Part shown: positions 20,301-32,300 of the stretch, piece after piece
Layout of the letters: each line of letters starts with the position of its first letter
Position numbering within the stretch: the stretch's first letter is position 1
From: Brachionus plicatilis
Lineage: Eukaryota; Rotifera; Eurotatoria; Ploima; Brachionidae
Assembly: GCA_010279815.1 (NCBI GenBank)
Contig: QEOQ01000312.1
Span: 46,235 to 83,382, forward strand
DNA length: 37,148 bases
Direction: 5' to 3'
Position numbers and translations under genes: made by a program
The notes under the pieces: generated by a model
Seen by the model: only the letters and a program-made list of their open reading frames with translations
What the model was told of the DNA's origin: nothing
The model's database searches: none

Positions 20301-23300
20301 TTTGAAAATTTGAAGATAAAATCGTGAAAAAATGGTCCAAAAAATTTAAGCAATATATAAATATCAAATTGGATTAATAATAATATCAATAAAAGGAGGA
20401 AAAACATTTGGATTTTTTTCAAGATTAATTATAAGCTCTGTGGTATAAAGATCAATGTTGAAGTTTACTTCATTCACACTTATAACATTCAATAATATCA
20501 GCATAATTTTACCAGTTTTTAAAAAATCAACTTGAACTTTACATTGTTTAAATTTTTTATTCTATATTATCATTAAAAATTTATATTAATATACATTTTT
20601 ATTTAGTTTTAATAATTTTTAATTAATTTAAATAAATAAAGTGTAAATTGGTCTTTTAATGATGATTATTCTAAAAATTTGAAAATAAAAAATTAAACCT
20701 AAAAATGTATTGATTTTACATTGAAGTAGATTTTGATGATTTGAATCTATCCCTAAATGATACTTTTAATTATTTAAAGCAGACTTGTTTTTGAGTCACA
20801 AATTTAAGTAAAAGTCACTAAATTCAAGTTAAGTCATGATTTTTACCTAAACTTATGACTTAAAAACAAGTATGATTTAAGTAGTTTGAACTTAACTTTA
20901 AAATTTTGATTTTTCCTTCAAAGTGTCAAACCATCAAAATCTACTTAAATCAACAATCTAAATAGAGCAATATTTATCACTCAACCGGCCAGAATTTTGA
21001 TCTAATTTCATTAAATTTACAAAACACAACTTAAATCGTCATTTAAAAATCTAGAACTAAACTAAATTTTAACAAAGTTTAAGCATTTTTTTGATCAGGT
21101 AAAATTTTCATCTGACAATTTCAAATTTGAAATATTTTACTAAAACCTGTTTGCTAATTTTTTTAATTTGTTTAAAAAACCTGAACAATAACCTTGTAGA
21201 TCTTAGTCTCTTTTTAAATGTTTACTTTATTGAATAAAAATTTGTAAGGTTAAAATTGTTTAAATCGGGAACAAGGTATGCAGTCACGCTAAGAGACCTT
21301 AAGATCATTTAATGAAAAGAGATAGAATTATAAAAAAATTTGATTAATTGAATAAATAATATCAAAAACCAAGTGGTAGTAACCTATGGCTGAAGTGACT
21401 TAAAATTTTTGGAGTACGATAGAAAAAGGATTTATAAAATTTTCAATAAAGTGATATTCATTGTGAATAGGTCAACTTTAAAAGTCAAAAGAAATTGATG
21501 TTATTTTATTACGTATTATATATTTAAAAAACAAAAATACTGAAAATAGGGTTATTTTTAGTTAGAAATAACAAAATTAAACCATGTGTAATAATTGGCT
21601 TAATTCATTTAGCTAGAAGTAAATTTATTTCTTCAAGTAGCAAATATATTTTTTTAAATAGCAGATCATAAAATAGCTAATTTATTTTTATTTGCAAAAG
21701 TTGTTAATTTAATTTTATTAATAGTTAAAAGTTGAGACGTATTAACTAATTAAATATTTATGAGTTCTATTATGGAAAATTTTGTAAATTTTTTTAAAAT
21801 CAAATTCTAAAATTATCCAAAATTGCAAAAGCGATTCCTAAAAAGCAAATAGAAGATAATGTCACGTATGAGGTGTTTTAAACTTATGAGGCATTAGTGG
21901 ATTGTCTTAGAGAACTTAATTCAGGTTTAATTGAGAATGTTACATTGCGTGCAAAAGAGGTATTAGAAAATGAAATGAATGGGAAGCGCTATTTCAGCTG
22001 AATGTTTTTTTGATGAGTATTTAAAATGGAATGTTACAGGTAATTCAGTCAGAACCGAACAAATTGTTAGTTCTACATTCAATAAATCAATTATTTTTTA
22101 AAAGAGGCAGAGGACGCCCGCGTAAAGCTAATCGTACCCAATTAATTTAATTGATCAATGAATTGTCTTGCCTTTTTTCGTTTTTTCACACGTTTCTTGT
22201 CATCTTCTTATTCTTCTATAGAAAATATTTTTGCTACTATTTTTTGCTACTTATAAAAAATAAATTTGCTACTACAATAATTATTATCCTGTTATAATTA
22301 TATGCCTTAGTTTAATCTTCGCCTTGTTTTAGGTGATAAAAAACAATATAACCACTTCCATGCGGAAAAAAAATCTTAAATTAAAGAAAGCATTATTTTT
22401 TTGAAATTGAAAATATTTTGATGGCACTAATTATATTAACCCTTCAAGTATTTTTTTTACTCAAAACGTGAATAGAATTTACATTTAAAAGACAGAAATG
22501 GTAGCAGAATTTTTGGAAAAATAATGCGGTCAGCAGATCAATTAACTTTTTTCATAATTTTTTTCTTCATTATCAATGGTGTATATGTTACTGTCAATTT
22601 ATAAAATGACTTGGCAAATGATAAAATTCTAGAGAAAATAAATTGTATATTTACATAAGGCAGTCCAAGTGCTTTCTTTTGGGCATAGTAAAGGATTTAT
22701 TAAGTGCTCTTTTGCTATGAGATGCTCTTTTCGAAAAGCTGAGTTCAAATTTGGCTTGAAATGTAATGGAGAGATTTTTCAATAAAAAAATGCGATAAAT
22801 TAAATTATTAAATAAGTGTTTTTTTTGTAAAATTTAAGCCTTAACAAATTTTTATATAAATGAAAATGAATTTTTGAGGGGAAAAAATTTAAACTTTACA
22901 ATTAAATTTTGCTAATAAACATCAAAAATTAGTTATTTTGTTTTTTTGTAAAATTTAAATTTTAACAAATTTTTTAGGGGAAAAAATTTAAACTTTACAA
23001 TTAAATTTTGCTAAAAAACATTAAAAATTAGTTATTTTGTTTTTTTGTAAAATTTTTTAGATGCCTGGTCAAAGAAAACTAGAATTTTATTATTTGCCTA
23101 GTCAGTTTGCAAAATGACAGTGACATTTAAACTATTTAAATTTACTATTAACATTAAAACACTGTTACACTAAATTCCTATTTAAATTTTTAAAAATAAA
23201 TAATATAACATTAAAAAAATTATCCTATTTTTAATTTAAAAATGATTTAACAACTAAATTTTAGACAACTATTCTTTAACATTAAATTCATTTGACAATA

Positions 23301-26300
23301 TACCAAAATATTTTGAATTTTAAAAAATATACTAAAATTGCTAAGTGACAAAAAAAAAAGGAATAAACTTTTCTTTTTATTTAAATGAATGATCATATTG
23401 GAAACTGGTAGTTCCAATTTACACCAACTTACCAATCGTTTGGCTATATCTTTGGGCGAATCTGAGTTGAGTCCAAATTTTAATTTAATTTCGTCTTTGC
23501 TGTCCAGTTCCAGAATGCAATGGACAACTTCACCAGTCTCAGTGGTATCGATAAAATCACTAATTGTCAATTTGAGCGAAACATCCCTGAGACCACTCTT
23601 ACTCTGCTCTTCATTTACTTGATCAATAAACTGAACTTGCTTGACAGGCGCCTGATTCTGAATGCCTGCTGACTTTTCACCTGCGGATGGCTGAGCGCTG
23701 GACACACTAGCAGCCATTTCATTTTTGTTGCTTGACATAGCCAAGGATTCGTTCAAAATCTTTTGGTTTTCGCTGAAAATTTGCGCTTTTTCCATCGAGT
23801 TCTCAATCAGACTCAGGCCTGGCTGATTCACTGCAGACTCGTTTGAATTTGCCGGCTGGCTAGGATTACTCGTGGTCAAAGAAAGAATTTCGTCCTCATT
23901 CTTGTCCGGAACTTTGTCAAGTCTAAACACAATTATTTTATCCTTGATGGCCTGGGTCAAAAATTTAATATCTTCATCGCATATTTTATCAGTTTTTTCC
24001 TTAAATTCTTTGGCTATTTGCTCCGGGTCGTCATTGTTGACGTCGAAGGTGAACTCGATCTCTTCGTTTTCGGGCCACACGGGACCCCTGCGTCTGGCTT
24101 TGTCATACACTTTGAGTCGAAAGGTGATCAGACCCTCGTCGCTGTTCTCAATTACTTTGAAGTTTTTGTCCTTGAGCACCTCTAGTTTGAGACCATTGTT
24201 TTCCATAAACCAGGAGTGATTGAGCAATTCTTTTACTGACGGACGCTGATTTCGGTTTAGCCGGATGCACCAGCCGATCAGTTCCTTCAAGTCTTCGTTG
24301 TCTATCTTTGAAAAACTGTCCGGCTTTTGGCCCTTGGTAACGCGTTTGTAAATTTCGAAAGGCTTTGAGCATTCCTGGTACGGGTATTCACCAGTGGCCA
24401 TCTCTAGCAGACACATTCCAAAAGCGTACACATCTATGCTTTCGTCGTACTGTTCCGAGTACATTTCTGGCGCCATGAACTCCGGCGTGCCAATTACAGA
24501 TTTGGCAAAGGAGGCCTTTTTTAGAGTGGCCAGGCCCAGATCGCCGATCTTTACCTGGCCCGACTGACCGGTCACAAATATGTTGTCGCACTTGAGGTCC
24601 CTGTGGATGACTGGAGGCGATCTGCTGTGCAAATAGGCCAGACCTTTTAGGATTTGAGTGGCAAAATTTTTGATGACCCGGAGCCTGGTTGTGCGAAAGC
24701 GCTGCACGTAGGCTTTGAGGGTGCCCGAAGTCATCAGCTCGGTGACCAAGATAATTCTCTTCGGCTTTACTTTGGTGTCTTCCCAGTACTCATAAAAGCG
24801 CACTATGTTCGGGTGCTGCAGTTGCTTGAGCATTTCGGCCTCTTCTATAAAACGGAGACGCTCTTGCCTGTTAAACTTGCGGTCGTGCAGCTCGCACCAA
24901 GCGACTGGCACGCCACTCTCGGTGTCCAGGCCTTTGTACACTGTTTTAAAGGAGCCGTGTCCGATTTCGGTGTCATATTTTAGGAAGCGTTTGTCAGGCG
25001 ATTCGTCAATGGGCTTCTCGTCCTCCTGGATATCTGTCTCTCTTGATATTTGTGACAGATCATTATCTTAATTAAAAAATTAATTAAAATTTAAAATTTT
25101 TTTTGTTTTAATTTGTCAAAAATGCTGATATTTTATGAAGGATTTAAATAAAAAAAAATATTTTTAAATTAAATTGTAATACCCATAATTGAAGATACAC
25201 AATTTTTATTTTATTTGACCACTGGTTTACTGGTGAATGCTTGCCTTTGGATAGGAGGAAAGCAGCTAGCATATCTAGATTGATAACTTAAATTAGACCA
25301 ATTTTTGGATCATTGAAAGATTTATTTATTTTTTTTCATTTAGATTTTTTTAACTAATTTATTGCTTTTAATTTGAAAATTTTAGACAATTTTAGCTCAC
25401 AAAATAACAATTTGGTATTTGGAAAAAAAAAGATTGAAGAATAAAATAAAGATTCGCAATTTGTAAAAGTAAAAACATCATTAGGTATAATTTTTCACCT
25501 TTAGATAACTTGGCCAAAATTTTAAGACGAAAATGCGTGCTCAAAAAACAGACATTCGATTTCGAGCCATTCATAATTCTGTTTGTTTTCTACCATAAAA
25601 TAAAGATATTAAAACTAAAACAAAATTTTGTGATATTTAAATTTTTTCTTTATAAAGTACAAAAAAACGGATAATTTTAAATTTTAAATTTTAAAATTAA
25701 TTATGCTCAAATAATGTTACGATTTGAACACATATCCTTAGAGATGAATCTGTTTTTTTTTTCTAAATTTAAAAAATAAATAATGAATGTTTTTTTTGTT
25801 AAAAATAATTTAAAAAAGTAATAAATTTAACTAAATCAAATATGTGAATAACATTAAATTGAGAAAATGGTGATAGATTTTTCAAATTGAACTCGTAAAT
25901 TTTCACAAAAGCATTTATTCTTAAAACAATGGAATTTTTTATTTAATTTTTTTCCAAAATTTTTTAAGTTTAATTTTTTCTTTGAATTTTTGAATAAAAA
26001 ATTCAAAAATGATAAAATGTTATTATAAATATGACGTCAAAAGCAGAGAGCATTGTGAATTTAGGAACAAATAATTAAAAAGAAAAACTTAAAAATGAAA
26101 TAAATTTTTTGTTTAGGTCTAAAATTCGTTCTGCAAAATGTTCAGCTGATATAAACTTTTAATCACGCAAAAGTCTCCACAAAAAATTTGAATTTTAATT
26201 ATTTTCTTATAGCTTTAATGCTTTTCAGTTTTGCATGGTTTTTGTAAATATTTTAAAAAGAAAAAAAAAAGATCAAGATTAATTTGTTTTTTTTTTAAAT

Positions 26301-29300
26301 CATTTCCATTAGGTTATAAATTTTATTTTAATTCAAAATTTTATAAAGAATATTATAACAAAACTTGAATCATCTTTTGCTTTAAATTTACCAAAAGTTA
26401 ATACATTTTTGTTAAGACAATATTTTTTTAAATTAAAGGAAGTAATAAATAATATTTAATACAATTTAATACAATACAAAATCTAATACAAAATCACTAC
26501 TGATGTAATTTTTTTTAAAATTTTTTCAATTAAAATGTAAAGTTTTTTGGAATTATTTCCGATGAAAAAACTATTAAAATATTTAATTTAGATTGAAATT
26601 TTATTAAGCTTTTTTTTTAGTAATCTTTTTCTATTTTTTAAATTCTTTCAAAAATTAAAATGAAATCAAAACCGATTAATTTACAAAATCACTTGTTTTT
26701 GTTTTTAATGACTTGTAAAATTCTGATTTAGCCTTTTAAATTTTACAAGTCAGTTAAGAAAAAATAGAGTAAAAATATAATAAAAAAAAAAACTATTTTC
26801 AAAAATGTTTCATTCATATTTTAACATCTAAATCTCAAAAATTTAGGGCTCTTAGCAGATCCAAAATGATTCATTTAATTCGTTTTGATGAAAATTAAAT
26901 GAATAAATAATCGAATTTTTAAATAAATTAACTCGGAATTTAGATTTAATTGCGAAAAAATATAAAATTACAATATTAATAATAATTTAGTTTTGTTTAA
27001 AAACCTAAAAAAAAACTTTTTTTCAGACTTTATCATAGTAACTTTAATTTATATATCTTTTAAAAAGACCTTTAAGCATTTAATATGATTTTTAAAAATT
27101 GTTTATTCTTGAGGATTCTGCCTCACGAACCAGCATGTAATTTAAAAAAAGTATTTTTTTCGTTTTCAGGCTTTTGCTTAATAATCTTAATACAAAAAGT
27201 ACCAAGCATTTACAGTGTCAAATTATTTAAATATTTTTAATGATATAAAATTTTCTAATTGTATATTTATTTAAGAGCTAGATGATATATTCTAATTTAA
27301 ATAAAAAGTAGAAGAAGTCAGCGGCGTAGCCAGAGAGAGAGAGACTGAAGGGTGCTCAAGTCTCTTAAAATTTAAAGGGGCTGAGCTCCCTTTTAAAAAG
27401 TTCTATCTATCAAAAATAGTCATAATTTTTCAGTTAAATTGTAAATTTTCAAAAAAAAATTTGTAAATTTAAATTTTTTTTTTGTTTTCATTTTTTACAA
27501 CTCATAAATTAAAAATTTTTTTTCTACTTCGAGCTCCCGATTTGAAAATCGCTGGCTATGCCCTTGGTAGAATTTTTAGCTAAAGCAGTAAAAAATGTAA
27601 TACAATAGGCCTTGAGTTCTTACTTGATCTATACTCTAATTCATCAAAATTATCAGTAGCTCTTTCATGTACTTTTACCAGCATGTTATTATACAAGACT
27701 CAAGTTGAGCTCTGGTGAATGATTAATAAAATATTTTGAATTCATTTATTTTAAGCTCTTGAAACCGTTTTTTCTATTCCCAAGCATTTTATTAGCTTTG
27801 TTCACTAAAAAATTTCCTTGGATATGTCACTTGTAATCTCTTAAGTCTTTTTTTTCTCAAAGATAAAATAATCTATCTATTTTATACAATTTTCATCATG
27901 CATAAAAAAGCTGCTCATATCATAGTTGATATTTGTTAAAAATGATTAAAGGATTTGAGTTTTTTTATGACTAGTTCAATGCTTCTTGCTTTAAGATAAA
28001 TTTGAATTTTGAAAATGAAAATAAAATTGATTTTCTAATGGAGAAAAAAATCCCTTGTGATCCAATAATATTTTGGAGATAGAAAAAAATATAAAATTAA
28101 ATTTGATTGATATATGAAGTTATATTGGATAAGATTTGGAAATATCGATTCTTTTAAGAACTGGTCAATCTAAAATACAGTCAAGAATTCTCGAAAAAAA
28201 AACCTTTTCAAAAGTAAAACAGTTAATTTAATAAAAAAAAATTTTTGGTCCTACTTAATATAAATATTCTATGTACCGAAGGTTTCATGTCTAAATTCAT
28301 ATTCAGTATTCTTTTAAGAAAATATTTAAAAATTAACTTTAATAAATCATGTAAAAAATGCTTCAGTAAATGAAAGGCGACATCAGGAGTTCATTTGATG
28401 AGCAGAATCATTATTGAATTTGTTTTATTAATTAAAATTAAAAATTTTTTAAAAAAATTTATTTAATTGTAGAATTGCAGAGCAAAATAAACCCTGATAT
28501 GGTTCTAAGTATTTATTTTAACAAAATCATAATGAGCTTAAATTATAATTATTTCTCTTTATATTCTAATTAATATTTAATTATTCGATTAAAAAAACAT
28601 TTTTTAGTCATTTAGAAGGAAAGTTAAGACAAATTAAATTTTTTTTTTTGCTCAGATTCTTAAGATTGTGTTTCAAATTAAAATTTCAACCAAAAAATCT
28701 GAAAATTTTTTCAAAATATATTTGAATCTAATGATGGATAATGGAAAATTTCCATTTTGTTATCATATTTAGTGATGGTCTATAAATAACAGTTAGCTTG
28801 ATTCAACAAAAAAAAACCTGCTTCGAAAACCAGTTTGAAATAACCTGTGGCCCATCACTATGATAAACTGATTTTTTCTCAAAAATTTTTTAATCATTGA
28901 TTTAAAAAAATTTAAATTTTCTGAGCAAAAATTTGGCACACCTAATTAATTAAAATCTTAATAAAAATATTGAAACATTTTATATTTATTTGTTTTTTTT
29001 TACATTGATTGTTTGATATTTTATATAACATCTGCTATTTTCTAATAGATTTTTCATTGAATTCTACAAAATTTGATTCGAAAACTGTAATAAAAACATT
29101 AAAATAAACATAAAGATGCAAAGGTTTATAAAAAAAACTTCAAAACCTTTATAAAACCAAGTATTGGCTCAAAAAAACACTTAAAATGAAATTATAATAT
29201 TATTTAAAATAAATTACAGCAAAACAAGGTTAAACTTTGTATAGAAACAATTTTAAAAAGATTGATTTATTTGATTTATTCATGAAATATAAATTTTTTT

Positions 29301-32300
29301 TAATTATTTTTCTTTCTGGCAATTAAAATCGATACCACAAATAATTAATATAACTCAATTTTTTTTTTGCTAATCTTAGAAAGCTCGATACAGTTAAATA
29401 AATAAAAATTAAAAAAATAATTATTAAGATAATAAATAAAAAAATGAATTAACACAATATTTAATAGAAAACCACTTTTTTTAAATTATTGATACTTCCT
29501 TTTTTAAAAATGATACTTTTTTACAAAAAAAGGAAAAAAATTTTAAAAGATTTATTGCATCAATTTTTATCTTTTAATTGCTAATTGAAAGATTTTTATT
29601 TTTATTTAATCTTAGAAGCATTTTTTCAACATGAACAATTAATAAATTGTTCAAAAATTGTTAAAAAGTTAAATTAAATTTGAATTTAAATTAAGATTGG
29701 CTCTAAATTTAAAAAAAATATTGGAAGCCTTCATGAATCTTTAATTGGGTTTTTAATTTTTAAATTATTTTTTCCTCTTTTTTGTTGTAAATTGGTTTTC
29801 ATTTTGTAATAAAAAGTGTCATTTTTATAGAGAAAGTGTATAAACGTAATCCCAATAATTACCATTAAAAATATTTAATCATTTAATTAAAGCTCCTTCA
29901 GATTAACATAAAAAATCACTAATAGAAGAAATAGATTAGATATTATGAGAAAAAAACATAAAATTGGAGTATTAAAAATCTAGTAAAAATTCATGATATT
30001 CGGTCTAAATTTCTTTTTATTAATTTTTTTCTAAAATAAAAAATGCTTAAAAAAGGTTCAGCAAATTTTCATACAAAAATTCAAATACAAAATTTAAAGT
30101 CTTAATAAAAGAATGGATTTGTACTACAGATTTTTTCAGAGTTGTTTAAAAGTCCCAAAAAAAAGTCCAAGTCCGGACTTTTTTTTTAAATTTGCTAGAT
30201 CAGGCTTTATATCAAAAAATTTATATACTCTTGAGTTGTCTAATGCAATAGATTTGCCATATTTCATAATTTTCTTGCAATTTTACCATAAAAGTCTTCA
30301 CAATTATTCTTAAGTCTTCAAATTTTTAAGTCCGGACTTGGACTTGACTTTAGACTTGTGAATTTTAAACAACTCTTGATTTTTCTGTATGTTATGTTTT
30401 AAAAGGTGAAAAAAAAATGTTTCATTTAGCAGTCAAGTTTAACGAAAAAATTTAAAGAACTATTTTGCAAATAATTTATTATTTTTAATCAAATTGTATG
30501 TTAATCTAGAATTGAAAATTGAAATTTTTTGCTATACCTAATTTTCAATTAATTTAAAAATAAACTAGTCTAAAAATGTAAGTTGTATTTCTTTTCAATT
30601 ATTTATTTATTTATTTATTTCATTTAGCGCCAATTCTCGCTATGTATTAAAATTAAAAATGTAAAATGTAAAATGTAAGTTAAAAAATAATGAATTCAAT
30701 TATAACGACCGAACTCAAAATTATTTAAGTTGCGATGACAGAATTTTAACATTCAAATAAAATAAATTAACAAATTGCAAAAAAAATTTCAAATTAAAAT
30801 AGATCATAGAGACAAATAAAAATAAATCTCAAAATATTGATATTTTTTTGATCATTAATATTTCCTTTGTTAATTAGAATTATTTTTTTTTTATATTTAG
30901 TTTCATGATGTTTCATCATCAAAGTTGAATTTTTTCAATTTAAATAAATAAAAAAGAATTAAATTTTTGTAATTTTCGAAAGATTTGTTTTGAAAAATTC
31001 ACAATGCCCTTAAAAACACATTTTTCCGAGAACAAAACTTAATAATTTGATTAAAAATTTTAAATTGATCGTAATCTTGAATTTATCAAAAAAAAAAATT
31101 AAAAAAAAAAAGAGACATACTTCGTTCAATGATAGAGTTGGATCTTGCAGTGTTAATGGATTCACCAAATTTGTTCTCACCAATCTTATCTTCCTGCTTG
31201 CCAGTCTGCATTAAAATGGACTCCTGGAACTGAGTTAAATTTTCAATAAGTTTTGGGTCACCATTGGTTGCCTGATTCTGGGTGGCGTCCGGAATTTTCT
31301 TGGCATCATCGACCAAACTACCACTTTCGCCATCAGCCAGTCTACTAGCCAACAGATCGGTGGTGTCGACTTTTTTCACCGTAAACTTGCTGATGCGTCT
31401 CTCGGTGCCCTTGGTCCATTGTTCGCCCGAATTCTCCTCAACAGGCTCTGACTTTGAGTTGGAAGCTTCGGTGGAAGTTTGGGCCAGCTGGTCGTCTTTG
31501 ACTTGTCCTTGGGTGAGCTCCGGGTTGACCGGGGTGGATATGATGGTGGCCGAGTTGATCAGGTCGGTGTCGAGGGTTTTTTTGATGCGGAAGCGGTCCG
31601 CATAGGGCTGCGGATGGGTCGGCGTGGCTTGGTTGGAGTTTTGGTGCGGCGAGGTGGACGAGGCCATCGAGGACGAGGTGGACTCGCTGAGCCGCGTGTT
31701 CTGGATGAAAGTTGGCGGCGACGAGGACGACGAAGCGGTCGACGAGGCCGACGAGACCGCGAGCACAGTTGCCGCGCTCAGGCTCTCGTTAGAGGCCTCT
31801 GTCTGCGGTTCGGAGGGTGCCCGGACCGCTTGTCGCCGATTCTCGCACTCGTCTAGCTGGCTCATTTGACTGCTTGGATTTGACAAGGTCATGTCACTTG
31901 GATGATCGCTTGGCGCCTGATCAGAGGAGCATTGGTTGGTGAACAGGCTGGCAATTGGTGTCCGCTTGTAGTAGATGTTTGGATAGTGGAGCCAAGTGGA
32001 TATGAGAGAATGAGAGTTGGACTGGAGCGCTTTTTTTGGACTCGAGTTGCTCTGGTTGATCAGAGGGCTGAATGTGTCATTAACTTTGCGGTATAATTTG
32101 GATGGAGTGGAGTTGGTTGACAACGATTTTGATAAATAATTCGAATTTAAAAATTCATTATTATCATTTTTATTAATATTAGTTTTTTCAGCTGAATTTA
32201 AAATTGGTTGTGTAGTTTGTGTTGTGTTTTGAGAGTTGAAATTAGCTGCAAATATTTGGTTTGAATGTGCGCAGTCGAATGTGTTTTCAAAAGAGTTGCT

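Larger units (their letters stand above)
17174..23432 (-). other. WNK intron 3 (6.3 kb), transposon graveyard
   Basis: Bounded by GTAAGT and ATTTTAG. It contains the LINE fossil at 18584, a perfect hairpin at 18705, an assembly gap, a palindromic element at 20724, an AT-hook ORF fossil at 21888 and a 99-bp tandem repeat at 22821, listed separately. The rest is AT-rich with no further gene seen. A small additional exon cannot be excluded, but the protein is continuous without one. Confidence 0.75.
25067..31120 (-). other. WNK intron 1 (6.1 kb) with several transposon remnants
   Basis: Bounded by GTATGT and TTAATTAAG. It contains the terminal-repeat fragment at 26050, MITEs at 27323, 28770 and 30138, a LINE fossil at 27606 and an ATTT microsatellite at 30601. 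No other gene was seen in the remaining AT-rich sequence. Confidence 0.7.

Noticed and set aside
25392..25574. 60-codon minus-strand ORF in WNK intron 1
   Set aside because: No recognisable motif, runs into low-complexity Phe/Leu, and the WNK protein is continuous without it.
29101..29160. AAAGGTTT / AAACCTTT inverted repeat
   Set aside because: Only 8 bp per arm with AT-rich spacer; expected often by chance here.
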